From Eulemur rufifrons (Eukaryota; Chordata; Mammalia; Primates; Lemuridae), in contig NC_090999.1 in NCBI RefSeq assembly GCF_041146395.1, positions 70,809,001 to 70,873,000 of the forward strand: 64,000 bases of DNA, written 5' to 3'. Below, piece by piece: positions 1-12,839 of the stretch. The notes below the pieces were generated by a model. The model saw only the letters and a program-made list of their open reading frames with translations, did not search any database and was not told the DNA's origin. Numbering within the stretch: the stretch's first letter is position 1; the number at the start of each line of letters is the position of its first letter. The position numbers and the translations under genes were made by a program.

Positions 1-2435
1 GAATGGTCATTAATATATGGTTTTCCTTCAGGTATTCCAAATTAGTATAACATTAATAAAAACATGCTTATTCCTTGAGCCATTAAATCAGTGCAACGCC
101 GAAGATCTGCTGTATTGGAGCTTCCTTACATCCTCCTCTGGAGCAGAGACAGAGGTAAACAAAACAGACAAATGAAATGATTAGAAAAGATTTTGACTTT
201 CCAAAACAAACAAATGGTAAACAAACTGATTGAGTCCAGAACTTCACAGAACCACACAAAGAACTGGAGCTTCAAACAGTTATTTTAAAAATAGTAGAGA
301 GCAAAAATTAAGGGGCTCTAACATGAACCAAATTTAGGAAGAATGAGAAAGCAGCAGCATGCCAAGAACTGTACTGATTAGGAAGTGGGCAATTTAATTT
401 CTTCAGGAGAGTAAATCTCCAACATGAATTAATTTGCTTCACACTGAGTCCTGCTGGTTTTTCTTCTTTCCTCAATCACTGTTTATTTCACAAAATCAGC
501 ACTCACCTATCTTCTTTGATTATTTAATTTCAGGAGGATTTTCCTTTCACAAAGCAGTTAGTACAACTAAGCCCAGCTCTGCATGTAATGTGTAAACACA
601 TTATAATGGTCTGCCTAAGTGTGGAGATTATTTCGTCTTGGAGACAGCATTGTTTCAATGCTCTATTTCCCCTCCAGTAAAATCTCTCAGTGACATTCCT
701 GAATCTACCGCCCACTGTGTATCTTTCACTGACATTTACCAAATGCACAGGCTCTGATACAAAATCGGGAAAGCAGCATTCACACCATGACATATATATT
801 CTTATTTCTAAAGGAGAGGTAGGTCATAGGCTATAGCTGATGGAACAAGTAAATACTACAAAAATGACATTTTAAAATGAGCACTGGCATTGCTTTCTTC
901 ATTACTGACATCTCTATGAATGTCTAAACTCTCCTGAGTTCTGATTTTATGCATATGGGTCAGTATGAAAGCAAGATTCATTAGGATTCAGGGCTATGAT
1001 ATTAACAAAAAAAATGAGGCTGGTATCTCAACGGATTTCTCTTGGCAGAATATTTAAATAAAGATAATTTGAAATATGGTACAAACATTTGGAAATAAAC
1101 AACTAAAGATCCTCTAAGAAATGTCACGTCATTTGCTTTTCACTTTGCCTCAAGGACAAGCATGACGCATGTAGCCTTTTCCTTTTATCTTTATTTCAGC
1201 TTCTTTACTGCTGCTGATTGGTGATCTCAGTTGAGACTCATTGCTCATCACGGAGGCTGCTTAGGAATTGTTTGAGCCTGAATGTGTTAGGATGGAATAT
1301 TCCTTCCTCCCAGACCCCAGGCCAGGCTTTTTCCACCTCCAGTCCATTCTACCCAGAGTTCTAGACGATGATGGTCAGGTTATTCGAAATGATAATTGTG
1401 TTTTCCACATGATTTAAAATAAAGTTCAACTTTTATTATGTTCCATGGAATGATATTTGTGGTCTTTATGTTCAGTAACAGGCTGTCAGGCTGCCTCAAT
1501 TTGAGCCAAGGCATTTTGTTATCAGAACCCATCACGGGAAAGATAGGATCATGAAACCAGAGATTCATGCAGCTCTTCACAGTGAACTTTAACCGCGAGA
1601 TAACCTCTCAGATTATCAGCCTGTTGCGATTACATTTATAATTTTTGCTCACATGCTTTGTCACTTCAGAGACATGAAAACCTTGCTCATTGTTGCTAGG
1701 AGATGGGTGGCTATGGCAACAGTGTGGGCCCGAGCCAGATGGAGTGCCTAAAGCATAGTCAGGTTTAGGCTCTTTTTTGATCTCCAAATGACTCCGTGGC
1801 AGTCCTGAGAACGGAAGCACCAGATCACCGCCTCTTCAGCTCCTTTCAAAAGCCATGCCACATGGTTTCTCCTCACACATCCGCTCTCCCCGTTAACAAG
1901 TGTCTTTTTGGTGCTTAACGATACACTGTGAGGTTGTCTGAAAAAGAAAAAAGCTGGATAACAAGGGGGATTATCACTATTTAACTGTGTTTTCATACTG
2001 TTATTAATTTAGTTCAGACCTAGTGCCATATGCTTCCCTTCATCATTCCACTGAACTCCTAGTGACTTCCATGGAAGTTCCATGCAAAGAATGAGGGCAA
2101 CATATGGTTCCAATAGTGGTTTGTTCATTTTTCAAAGATTGATGTGTATGTTAGAGTCATTCATCATTATCTTTAAGGCACCCTTTAATTTCTTCAGAAG
2201 GGCATACCTTCAGTGATTTAAAGGAATCCTTGCCACATAGCTCTACCTAGTATTACAAATAATGTTTCTTTTTCTTTTAAAACTTAGAATGACGGAAAAA
2301 ATGTTGACTTGTTCCTCTTGTAAGCACATATAAAGGAAGCAAATTAACATAGATAATCATACGGATTTATCTATTATTCTAAAAATAATTTGTTTATTGG
2401 ACCACGAAAGTCCAGATCCACTTAGTTATCATTTT
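1..2435. other. Intergenic DNA, nothing recognised
   Basis: AT-rich DNA with no open frame above about 90 codons and no repeat family I can name. Short frames here lack any recognisable domain and look like chance. An unrecognised old repeat cannot be excluded. Confidence 0.5.
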
Positions 2436-2439
2436 CAGC

Positions 2440-2760
2440 ATGTCCCTCCTCTGCAAAAAACTATGACACCCCCTTACCTACCGCATCAAATCCAAACTCC
2501 TGGGCCTGGTCCTCCTTTACCTATACCCCAACAAGCCAGCCAGCTTCATTTATTCTCCTATGCAAATCTTTCCTCTGAGCAGATCAATTATCTCTTTACT
2601 TCTCCCTTCCCACTCCCACCCCCCCATTCCCTCACACATTATCTCTATATCTGTAGCTTTGCTGCTGCCATTTCCTAAAATGCCTTCTCCATCTTCAGTG
2701 ATCATATTGGTTCAAATATTTATCAGGTACCTACTCCGTACCTGGCCCCTGTGCCAGGTG
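2440..2760 (+). repeat. L2-like 3' end remnant
   Basis: Pyrimidine-rich text with phrases typical of the L2 3' region: a run about recovering cytosine-rich exon-like text, then a segment ending in a motif resembling 'tgtgccaggtgct'. The open frames at 2397-2841 fall in this repeat and are not genes. Family call is by eye. Confidence 0.4.
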
Positions 2761-2864
2761 CTAGTATCTAAAGAGGAGCTTAATGAGTGCTCCACACCAT
2801 GTAATGAGGGTAACGGATTTATAAATGAACATTATTTTTGAAGTGTTCACTCATTTAGACAATA

Positions 2865-3030
2865 TTCTTTATTTAATGCTTATCATAACCCTATGTCATT
2901 ATTATCATTTGCAGCTAATATAAGAAGGAGCTCAGGCTCAGAAAGTGTAAGTGACTTGCTCAAAGTCAGAAAGCCCAGTAGCAGCAAAATGAGACTGGAA
3001 CCTAAGTCTGTCTCACTTCAGAAATGAAAC
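2865..3030 (-). repeat. MIR SINE remnant
   Basis: The core reads in antisense: a stretch like 'gctcaggctcagaaagtg' followed by a 'gtgacttgctcaaagtcag' segment and the 'gaacctaagtctgtctc' end. This matches the reverse complement of the MIR core. Old and diverged. Confidence 0.7.
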
Positions 3031-3319
3031 TTAATCACTCTATTATTTTGATGCCATGAGATATTTTCAATAATATAATAATGTGTATTATTCTAGGCTA
3101 AGAGCCACTGAAAGACTGAGTGATCAGCTCCTTAGGGGAGGGTAAGAGAAGAACTCTTAGGGACTAGGAAGGAGTTAGCCTATAAATAAGGAGTTTCATA
3201 GGGAACACAATAGATAAAGGACATTGTAAGAAAGGGATAAACGTAAAACTTAAAATCCTTTTTAGCTTCTTTTAATATCAGTCCTCTCAGTTATCCCATT
3301 TCCCTTTTTCAAAGTGCAG

Positions 3320-3560
3320 GCCTCCCTCTTCCATAATGTTACTAATCTGCACTTAACCCTTGCCCACCTCATTCTCCTCTAAACTCGCATGGCAGTTCTC
3401 CTGCAGCAGCTCCCTTAGGCTTAATTAGACACTATCTTGGGCTGCTCTCAGTTTTCTGGACCATACAAACATTGAGGGCAAGAGTCACACCTTTCATCCA
3501 TTGTGTATCTTCCAAAGCACCTAGAACTGTCGGAAATATAGCAGATGATCTGCACACACC
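3320..3560 (+). repeat. L2-like remnant
   Basis: Contains a segment like the L2 3' end ('gagggcaagagtcacacc' followed by a short 'cacctagaac' motif). Identity is approximate. Confidence 0.35.
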
Positions 3561-3584
3561 ACTTACTGGCCATCATAACACCTC

Positions 3585-3830
3585 ACATCTGTATTTTGCT
3601 TTATAGTTTGCAAATTCTTTCATTTACATAATCTTCTTAGGTCCTTATAATAACCCAGTGAAGTCTGCTAGCTTGCTCTTTTTAATCCCCGTTTAACAGA
3701 TTGAAGGAAACTGTAACTGAGTAGTTAATTGGAAAACCCAGGGTCACTCAGGTGATAAATAAGTGATATATCCAGGAAGAGAATCTAAGTGCTCTCTCCA
3801 CTCTGCCTTTCATGTTTCAGCAGATATATC
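3585..3830 (-). repeat. MIR SINE remnant
   Basis: Antisense MIR landmarks in order: 'tataataacccagtgaag', a diverged 'aggaaactgtaactgag', then 'cccagggtcactcagg'. Confidence 0.6.
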
Positions 3831-3839
3831 AAATCTTAT

Positions 3840-4715
3840 GTCCACGTTAACCCACTAAGCCTGTAATGTAATTCTCTCTGTCTTTATATAGATGTCCAAC
3901 TAGTTTTGTCTCAGAGAGGGGATTTGAAAAATATTTTACTTAAGCCATTCAACCATTTGATAATTGAACCTAGAGCAAAAAAAGGGATTTTGCACTTGTG
4001 CAGAAAGTGGCATGGTGGCTACTCTTGACCACATGAGATTCCAGGAAGAACCAGATTAACAAGCCTCATACTGACTGTGATCAGCAGGGGGGTATTTCCC
4101 AGCCATCTGCTGACTTCTTCAGTTGAGAGCCCTTGAAAAAGTCACTGACATGATCATGAATGGAATGAATGGTCCTGTGTATTAATCAAAGACTGCAGGG
4201 AAGCAGTCAAATTAGACTCTCCCTACCGCAGGCTGGGCGCACTGTCAAAGCCCAGAGGGAGGGTACAACATAGGATAAAATGTCTCCTCTTCTCAAGGCA
4301 AAGCTTACTTCTCCTGAAATGGAAATGACATTCAGTCAGCGGCCCTGGGACTAGCCACTAGTCTTAGCATGTGTTCACAGACACACATCCTGAGTGAAGA
4401 CAGAAGTCTTCCTAAGCTCCCTAAGTGAGAGCTTTTCAGGGCCTTCTTGGTAGAACACTGTTTTGTCTCATCGGAAGTCAAATTTGAATTTTCCTTGCCA
4501 TTTTAACTCGTGAACCAGCAGGTAAACATGTTATAAAGCATTCACTTGAGTCTCAGAGGGCTTCTTGGATCTTCCATCTGGCCTGCTTTGTTGCCCTGCA
4601 CCCAGAGATAATCCTCCAACACTGACCACTGAGATAGAATTAAAAGGACGTATGTGAGTTCCTCTCACTGGTGATTCTGTTTAGAATCTTGACGCTAGCT
4701 CTTTAGCAGGGGGCC
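3840..4715. other. Intergenic DNA, nothing recognised
   Basis: No open frame, RNA gene or named repeat that I can support. Confidence 0.45.
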
Positions 4716-4724
4716 TGCATTTAA

Positions 4725-4920
4725 CACTCCCTCCCCCCCTCCCTTCCTTCCCTGTTCACATTATTCTGCACATGTCGTTCTATCCACCCCACTATAATAC
4801 TTGGAAAGAAAGAATTTGGTGTGTGTGTGTGTGTGTTTTTAATCTCTCCACTTCTGCCTCTCCAGAATCTTGGCACACTACTTTACATGTAATATATGTT
4901 TAGTAAACATGACGTAAATA
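4725..4920 (+). repeat. L2-like 3' end with a (TG)n tract
   Basis: C/T-rich start, a short (TG)n run near 4819-4836, and an ending with 'aatatatgtttagtaaacatg'-type text reminiscent of the L2 tail. Weak by-eye match. Confidence 0.35.
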
Positions 4921-5002
4921 CTATGTACTGTATCTAGTAGAGACGGAAGGGAAAAAAATTAGGTTTTTTTTGTAGTATGAAAAATATTCAACTTCACAAA
5001 CA

Positions 5003-5020
5003 GATGACAAAAAAGTCATC
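5003..5020. repeat. Short perfect hairpin
   Basis: GATGAC and GTCATC form a 6-bp stem around an A6 loop. It lies in A/T-rich DNA and may be chance. Confidence 0.4.
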
Positions 5021-5094
5021 TTTTTTTGTAGTAGACAAAATAGCTATACACTACTTTTCACCTATATACTTGGCAAAGATTTTTACATTTTTTT

Positions 5095-5310
5095 CCTTTT
5101 TTTTAAATTAATTAATTAATTTATTTATTTTTTGGTTAGTTTTTTTTATTTTTTTTTAATTTTTTATTTCAGCATATTACGGGAGTACAAATGTTTAGTT
5201 TATCTGGGTTAATGTTTACGGAGGTACATATATTGCCTTCGCCCCACCTGAGTCAGAGCTTCAAGGATGTCCACACTGTAGACATTGCACACCACACCCA
5301 TTAGGTCTGA
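5095..5310 (-). mobile_element. 5'-truncated L1 3' end
   Basis: A T-rich tract on the plus strand (the element's poly(A) tail) is followed by reverse-complement L1 3'UTR. It shares landmarks such as 'gtacaaatgttta' and 'acccattaggt' with the 3'UTR of the large L1 at 18 kb. The body is about 150 bp. No clear target duplication was found. Confidence 0.7.
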
Positions 5311-5319
5311 ATATTTTTT

Positions 5320-5990
5320 TTTATTTTGTAATGAGACTTCTCAGTAGTCCATGGAAGAGTTCCATGGCCCAGAGCTGCTAGAGTCACTTTATAAGTAAAT
5401 TGCCAGAAGTTATTCAATCCTGATCAGATTCTTAATGACATGCTGTCTTCTGCTTCATGATACCTGCCGGGGAGATCTGACTTCTCCTTGACTTTGTCAC
5501 AACGGCTCTGCAAGCTTCCCCTGTTCTAATCTCTTTTGATCCTAGTGATGATTTCTTCCTCTGTGTTGAAGCTCTCAACCATGTAGTCCACACAAACCAC
5601 ACCAAGGCTGGGAAAGTTTAGAGCTCCCGCCTATTCCAGTTTACTGTCGTCTATTGGCCACAGGGGTCATCACAGTGCCCTCTTCATATCCAACTTTTAA
5701 TCAGACTTCTGACTGCCTAAATAATTTTTATTTTCCACTACTGCTCTAATTTTTAAAAAAAAAAAGCTCAAATAAAATAATTTTGATGCCTAAAAAGTAC
5801 CAGAACAATTCTTATTTTTTTAGACAATATATTCTAGGTTTGGATTTTTGGGGGGAGGTGGGAGGTAAGAATCCTTTCTGTATCTGCACACAAGTTATTG
5901 GCAGAAAGGCATCAATGTGCCTTATGAGCACTTCCATTAGTTCTTAAAATATGTCTTTTTTATACTGCCTTCTCTGTGATTTTTTTTTTT
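5320..5990. other. Intergenic DNA, nothing recognised
   Basis: No supportable gene or named repeat. An A-rich run occurs near 5755-5765. Confidence 0.4.
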
Positions 5991-6005
5991 TTATTTTTTC
6001 ACATG

Positions 6006-6159
6006 AAGAATACATTGTTTTACCGCACGACCTGGGGAACAGACACACCTGGAGCTCTGACTTGGGGGGAAAGGCGGTACAAGAGCAACGTATGTAACCT
6101 GCAATTCTGTATCCCCCATAACAAGATGAAATAAAAAAAAAAAAAGAATACATTGTTTT
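6006..6159 (+). mobile_element. Short L1-end element with target duplication
   Basis: A body of about 108 bp (6022-6131) plus a poly(A) tail ending at 6143. It is flanked by a perfect 16-bp target duplication, AAGAATACATTGTTTT, at 6006-6021 and 6144-6159. The body ends like a strepsirrhine L1 3'UTR ('ataacaagatgaaat' then poly(A)). Its 5' start ('cgcacgacctgggg') is the same as in the element at 29.1 kb. It is either a truncated L1 or a small L1-derived non-autonomous element. Confidence 0.85.
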
Positions 6160-6513
6160 CTTCCTTGGAAGGCCATGGAAGTAAGAAATGAGATGAAAGA
6201 AGCACACACATTATGCATCCATGTTACCTTGGAAATTATTGAATATACTTCTCCTTGAGTTTCCTTTTCTTGAGTTTCAAGCTGTTATTTTCCATAGACT
6301 ACTAACTAAAGGGCTCTTTAAAGTGACCTGGCCACTTCCAAATCAGTCAAAACCTATTTTTTAAAGATGGCAAGAATGTTTTTTCATAACATTTTAAAAT
6401 GCATTTTAACAGAACCAACTTTCATAGTCGTATGGATCAGTTTTATAAATTGCATGTTGAGAGCCTCAATTTTAAGCCAAATAGAAAATACAAACAGTAA
6501 ATATAAATGAACC

Positions 6514-6840
6514 TGCTATAGTCTAAATGTTTGTGTTACCCCAAAATTCTTATGTTGATAACCTAACCCACTTAGACGGTGAGGCTTTTGGGAGTGAATC
6601 AAATTAGTGTCCTTATAAAAGAGACCACAGAGAGATCTCTTGCCACTTTTACCATGTGAGGGCACAGTGAGAAGGTACCATCTCTGAACCAGAAGGAGGT
6701 CCCTCACCAGACACTGAATCTGCCGGCAGCTTGATCTTGGACTTCTCAGCCTCCAGAACTATGAGAAATAAATTTCTGTTGCTTATGAGCCACCCTAGTT
6801 TGTGGTAGATTGTTATAGCAGCTCAAATGGGCTAAAATAG
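6514..6840 (+). mobile_element. MaLR solo LTR (MLT1/MST type)
   Basis: Starts with 'tgctatagtctaaatg' and contains 'cttggacttctcagcc', 'cagaactatgagaaataaa' (with the AATAAA signal) and an end resembling 'agcagctcaaatgggctaa'. This is the typical order of an ERVL-MaLR LTR. No internal sequence is attached. Confidence 0.8.
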
Positions 6841-6844
6841 AACC

Positions 6845-8175
6845 CATAGAAAATCCAAGTACCACATTACATACCTGTTTCAATTTGTTTCTCCATCAAC
6901 ATCCTATACACAGACAGATTAAGTTCTGAGTAAATTTCTATGCTCTTTCATTTTCCTATCTAATCTCTGGACATAATAATTATAAGCAGAGAGGATTATC
7001 CAAGGACAGATAACCAGAGGAAAAACAGGCAAAGCAATAAGACTGTTTAATCATGAAGATTAGATCGGATAATTTAGAGTTAACTATATATTTCTTTTTG
7101 TTTTTGTAGATTAAATATTTCTATCTGATAGAAAAGTTAACTAATAATGCACTCTAAAGTATACACCTAAAGAAAATACATTTTAATTAGCAAGCTTTAT
7201 TGTTATTACTCTCATTGACTTAATGTCACTTCTTAAAGAGTTTGAAAAACAATCACTTAATAATTTAAACTTTTTTGAAAATAATACATAAAATGGTCTT
7301 TCTGGCACAAAAATGGAATTTCAAACTGGTCTTGGTTCATATAGATGGCTTTGATTTAAAAACACCAAGTTGGTGTATTCGCTATTTGGTTTTCATTCCC
7401 TTTACTATAAGGCTTAGGCATTTTTACTGTTGAGAATTTCAAGACAGCTTATGTATTTCCTAAGAAAATTAACTTGGCAAATGAATCACTAAGTCAGTTT
7501 GTACACTGCAAATTGATAGAAAAGTAACAGCTTCCATCTATTTACCATGTATTTTCTCTTTATTTCTCAATAAATGAAAAAGTAGGCAGATTCGTTCAAT
7601 GAAAAGTTAAAACACATTCCCAAGTGAATCTACAGGAAAATGTAAATTAGAGGAAACACAAAATTAGCTTCTTTAATCGTTAATGAGGTAACCATATGTT
7701 CTGGATATAATAGGACAGCTATGATTTCAAATAGTTGGTCCATTGATATATACCAATTTTTGGCTCAAAATATATATGATTACTCCACCCATATGATTGT
7801 ATGGCTTGACTTTGGCTGGCTTACTTTCAATGAGTGCAGAAATATTCATATCCAGAGGTTAGTTGGAGGGTAATATATGCCAACTAGATGTAAGGCAGTT
7901 CTTGGATAATCTTGTAATTTTCTGTACTATAACCCCACCATCCTCTTATATTGACAGTTTTTGATTACAAAAATTAACTGAAATTTTTTCTGAAGGCAAT
8001 TCATCTTGGTCCTGCATGCTAAAAACCAGCAAGGTGATGTGGGGCAGTTACACGCCACCCCATCCATGGTAAAGGAGTTAGTTTAATTCAAAAATGTTCA
8101 AACCAAATTTTTAAGAGAGCAAATAAAATTGTACATTCAGATGTCATGTACTTTGACAACTTTTCCCTGCACGGC
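6845..8175. other. Intergenic DNA; possible DNA-transposon scrap at 7688-7960
   Basis: No coding signal. The stretch from 7688 ('gaggtaaccatatgttctgg') has a phrase found in several old hAT/MER elements, but I cannot name it firmly. Confidence 0.35.
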
Positions 8176-8181
8176 ACCAAG

Positions 8182-8312
8182 ATAATGGACTTTGAAGCCA
8201 GAGAGACACGGCTCCGTCATTTGCTAGCTGTAGGGTCTTTGTGAAACATAGTTAACCTTCAGGACTTCATTTCCTCAATGGAAAAATGGGGTAAAGAGTT
8301 TACAGAATAGCT
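8182..8312 (+). repeat. MIR SINE remnant
   Basis: Sense MIR order is visible: 'ggactttgaagccagagag', 'tcatttgctagctgta', then 'catttcctcaatggaaaaat'. Diverged. Confidence 0.65.
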
Positions 8313-8319
8313 AACAACT

Positions 8320-9755
8320 TTAAAATGAGCTAAAGAAATGTGGGGAGGCCTGAAACATATGAAATACAATATTGCATATAATAGACAACCAAAAAATGTT
8401 AGTTTCACTTGCCCCATCTCCAAAATACATTAGTGATATGTTTTGTAATTGTAATTCTGACCTTGTATTTTACATAAACCCTTAACTTTGAGATACTGTT
8501 TTTCACAATTTGGATACCAGTCTTCTCAATAAAGTTGACTGCTAGTCTTCTGTGTCATTTCAACAGCAATAGAAAGTCCTCCTGACTTTAAAAACACTTC
8601 CATTTGCTCTGCTCATGCCTAAAGCCTCTTTTACAGGAAACAAAGGCATTTATTCCAGAATTATAGATAAATCCAAAAATATAAATCCCCTGGAGGGAGA
8701 TAACACCATGACTTAAATTCATACCAGGTTTTGGAGGACTGATAACACATACTTTTCTTTGATTAATAGGGGAGAGCAGAGGTAAAAGCACAAGGGAAGT
8801 AAAATGCGAGCATGTGGGCCGGAAGAGAGTCCGCAGAGGGAGGAAAACGATCTTGCATTAGGAGACAAAGTCAAAGACAAATTTCAACAACCACACAATT
8901 TTTCCCACAGATAAGACTCTGCAAAAAAAGATACAATTTACATCACAATAGCTTTTTTAAAAGACAACATTTTGTCTGATTTTGATAGAGAATCCAGGTT
9001 AAATTACAAACTTATTTTATAGTGGTAACGTTTTTCTGTTATTACTGACTACAGCATTTATATGATTGGAGATGGTATAATTATAAATACTTCAGTGTCC
9101 ACAGTGGGATAGACTCTGCCCACAGGCGTTGCTGGGAGGTAGAGCTGTGTGTATCTTAAGATTCATAACCCAGTGCTATGAATTGGTTTTCCCAGGCCTG
9201 TTTTCCCTGTGGTTTAAGGAATAAATAAATGAACTATTGAGTGGGATTTACAGAGAAACCACAGAAAGTATTGGGCATCAAGGTTTTCAAACTAATCAGT
9301 GTTTCTAACCCCTTACCCTCTGGAATGGCTAGGGCTTCTTCCCAATGCTCTGAAATCATTCTGGACCCATCAGACAGTCTAGCAAAGAAAGAAACAAAGG
9401 GAGGAAGAGCTTTTGGTTTTTGTTTCTTGTTTTTTTTCAGCCCACCATCAGTGATTCTTTGTGGCGTGCTTCAGCCCAAGACACATAACCTACTGCTTTA
9501 GTCAGGAGTGTAGCCTGGTGGGAAAATAGGTGATTTAAGCAAACGCTGAAAGCACCAAGCTGCCAGACTTGAGTATTTACCGTCTTTGATTGCAAACTTA
9601 CAAAGAACAAAGACCACGACCATGTGTCTATTCTGAACCAGCATTCTATGGATATGCCGGGAATATTAAACAATAACATTTTATTGTGGAAGGCCTTTAA
9701 ATGTCCTCTCTGACAGGCAGGCGAAGCTCCTTAAACCGCAATGCATATTTTGTAT
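8320..9755. other. Intergenic DNA, nothing recognised
   Basis: Short open frames (8588-8791 minus, 9241-9501 plus, 9437-9679 minus) show no domain and overlap each other. They look like chance frames. Confidence 0.45.
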
Positions 9756-9759
9756 TCAT

Positions 9760-10090
9760 TCTTAAGCCAGTGACTTCCTGCCAGTAAAATATTCTTCCTC
9801 ATACCTCCTCCCCTGAAGTTCATAAAACCTTAGTCATCCTTCAATACAAGGCTAAATGCAATTTCTTCCTAGAAGCTTTTTCTGGTTATTCCAGTCCACA
9901 CTTAAAACTTCTTTTCTAATTAAAAACAGTAGGATGATTTAGTACTTTTCATTCTCATTTTTTCTTCTTGTTTTAGTCTTGATTTTAGCTCCATTCCCTC
10001 AGCTATATTGTCACTTTACCATGGTAAGGACTATACCTTATCATTCTAATAACAATCCCATTCCCATTCATTCTTAGCCCATGGTATGTG
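9760..10090 (+). repeat. L2 3' end remnant
   Basis: Sense L2-like text: an 'aatgcaatttcttcctagaag' type segment, then 'gtcactttaccatggtaagg' and 'tagcccatggtatg'. The order agrees with the L2 3' region. Confidence 0.5.
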
Positions 10091-10160
10091 ATATTTTTAA
10101 AAAATTAGTTTGGTTAATTAATTTAAAATCAATTAGATATTTAAAATCCATGTCAGCATT

Positions 10161-10515
10161 TGTTATAGATGGAGTGATGTGTCCCCCCAGAAATCATGGT
10201 GAAGCCTTCCCCCCAATGTGACTGCATTTGGAGACAGAACCTATGAGGAGGTGATAATAGCTAAATGAGGTCAAAAGAGTGAGACCCTGGTCTCATAGGA
10301 CTGATATCCTTATAAGAGGAAAAACCACCAGAACTCTGAGGACATAGCAAGAAGGTGGCCACCTGCAAGTCAGAACGGGAGCCCTCATCAGAAACTGACC
10401 CCACTGAAACCTAATCTGGGACTTTTAACCTCCAGAACTGTGAGAAAATAAACTTCTGTTGTTTAAGCCACTCAGTCTATGGCATTTTGTTACGGGACCC
10501 AAACAGACCAATGCA
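10161..10515 (+). mobile_element. MaLR solo LTR (MLT1 type)
   Basis: Begins 'tgttatagatggagtgatg' and carries 'cctccagaactgtgagaaa', an AATAAA signal, 'ttgtttaagccactcagtc' and the terminal 'ccaaacagaccaatgca'. The order is that of a sense MLT1 LTR of about 355 bp. Confidence 0.8.
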
Positions 10516-10519
10516 CCAT

Positions 10520-12145
10520 TAAGATTTTTAAAAAGAAAAAAAAAATCAAGCTGTTTCAAGGAAGCAATATGCAAATCCAATGTGCATGTTTTCAATTTAG
10601 AGAAAGAACTATGCTCAAAGCCGTAAGAAATCAATTTTTGGTTTAAGTGTACAAAGAAAGAAAATATTTGCACAATTCTAGTAGAAAATTTTGCCTTGCA
10701 CTTTCAGTAATGTAGTGGTAATTTTAGAAAAAGATCATAAAAAAACTAAAAAAAATTCCTTATAAATGTATGAAGGAAAACAGTCAAAATAAATATTTTA
10801 AAAACAAAACTATTAATTGTAAAGCAATAAAGTCACTACATAATAGTTATTTAGCTATAAACTACTTATTGAAGGTTCCCAATACAAAGAAATGATAAAT
10901 GTCTGGGATGAGAGGTAGGCTAATTACCCTGATCTGATCACTATACATTGTATGTATCAAAGCAACACTATGTACCTTACGAATATGTACAATTACTATT
11001 TGCCAATTAAAAATAAAATTAAAAACAAATAACTTTATAATAAAGCTCCCATAAATACCTCTCAAATGTCGACATTAATTAACAACAGCAAAAATCTAAG
11101 ATTGCATTGGAGCCCCAAGCCTAACAGTCTTTGGTCACCAGTAGGGGGCAGCAAGGCACACCAGATCCCTAGGTATCAGAAATTTCAGGAAGGCTTGCCA
11201 GGTTAGCTAGGAGGTGTCTAGGAAAGCAAGGAGGCAGGGCAGCACCCAGATACGGAGAAAAAAAAATGCAGGCACTAGTAGGAAGAGATAGTGAGAATAT
11301 TAGGTCAAAATATCATGCGCACCAATAGAAAGCTGGAGGTGGAACTGAGAATGTCTATGTGACTAGAAATCAACATGTGTCAGCAATTCCTAATTCTCCG
11401 ACTAAATTTGCTAAAAATCATCCAGAATGTTTTAGAATTTTTCTGCCCTGATATCTCACAGTTAAAATTGAATGCTTTTTCTTTCTCCTCCATTCATTTC
11501 CTGGAAGTCTGCATGGAAAGTAGCTCCACCAGTGTTTTGAATCATTTGGTGGTCCATGATGAAGGGTAGTTTGACTGTTCTTCCCCCAGGAAAAGAAAAG
11601 AGGAACTTTCAGTATTGCACAACTGCAGAAAAAATAGTTTGGTCCAAAAGTAGACTAGCCTTTACCAATCAGAACGTGCTCAGAGAGCCAGGCCCTGAAA
11701 GTAATGAAGCTAGATCTAAAAGATCTCAGCAGTAAATAAACTTAGAATTGTTTCATTCCTCACTAGATCCACTATATTGATATGCCTTCATAGTTACTAT
11801 GCATTTGATAAGTGTAGGAAAAATCAGTAAATATTTTCCTGGTTAGTCAAAAATTTATGGGCTGATAGATTGATTTCCTCACTTCAGCCACAAAATAAGA
11901 GCTTACAGCTTTCTAAATTTTTAGAACAAACTTCATGTTTCTGTGCAGAACATTTAGCGCTGAAAAGATTATAGGGAGCCAGAAGGAAAAGGAGCTCAGA
12001 GCTTATTTTGTATAGGATGTATATACAGCTCTGACCTGTAACTAAGTACTAAACAGAACAGTCCTTGCTCTTTTTCCAGTGAGCAAAGTCCAAATGGTGA
12101 TCATGTTAAAAGAATAAACTTCCACTCAAAACCATGATTTTTTTT
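10520..12145. other. Intergenic DNA, nothing recognised
   Basis: AT-rich. Small open frames at 10425-10673, 10862-11065 (minus) and 11375-11569 (plus) have no recognisable domain. Confidence 0.45.
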
Positions 12146-12151
12146 TAAAAA

Positions 12152-12212
12152 AAAGGAAGAGGAGGAGGAGGGTAGAAAGGAGGAGGAAAAGGAGAAGTAG
12201 AAGAAAAAGCAA
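12152..12212 (+). repeat. Purine-rich (GGA)n low-complexity tract
   Basis: About 60 bp of degenerate GGA/GAA repeats with no pyrimidine run, following an A-rich stretch. Confidence 0.8.
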
Positions 12213-12308
12213 GTTAACAAATAAATACCATTCCTACACATATTGCTATAATTGACAGCACCAGGACTGATGCAACATATTCAGAAATAAAAGCTAACAC
12301 ATGTTGTA

Positions 12309-12835
12309 ATGATTAGTTTTATGTTTCAGCTTGACTAGGCTAAGGGATGCCCAGATTGTTGATAAAACATTATTTCTGGGTACGTCTGTGAGAGTGTTTC
12401 TATAAGAGATTAGCATTTGAATCAGTAGACTGAGTAAAGAAGATCAAATCACCCTCATCAATGCAGGTGGGCATCCTCCAGTCCAATATATTAATTAAAG
12501 GCCTGTATAGAACACAAAGGCAAAGGAAAAGCAAATTGCTGTGTCTGCTTAAGCTGGAATATACATCTTCTCCTGCCTTCAGACATAAATGCTCCTGGTT
12601 CTCGGGCCTTCAGACTCAAACTTAGACTTACACATTGGCTGCCCTGGTTCTTGGGCCTCTGGTTTTGGTCTGGAACTATACCGCTGGCTTTCCTAGCCTG
12701 CAGCTTGCACACAAGAAGATCATGGGACTTAACTTACCTGGTCGCATAGGCTAATCCCTCATAACAAATCTCTTTCTATATATCTGTATATATTTTATTA
12801 ATTATTTTTCTCTAGGGAACCCTAATTCACATATT
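12309..12835 (+). repeat. Common old interspersed repeat (LTR-like)
   Basis: Starts 'atgattagttttatgtttc' and continues 'cttgactaggctaagggatg', 'gatttgcatttgaatcag'-type text and two 'ctcctggttctcgggcc'-like segments. It ends at an 'aaatctctttctatatat' tract and 'tctagggaaccctaattc'. I recognise this arrangement as a recurrent primate repeat but cannot name the family. A single copy; the open frame at 12491-12712 lies inside it. Confidence 0.6.
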
Positions 12836-12839
12836 CTAC

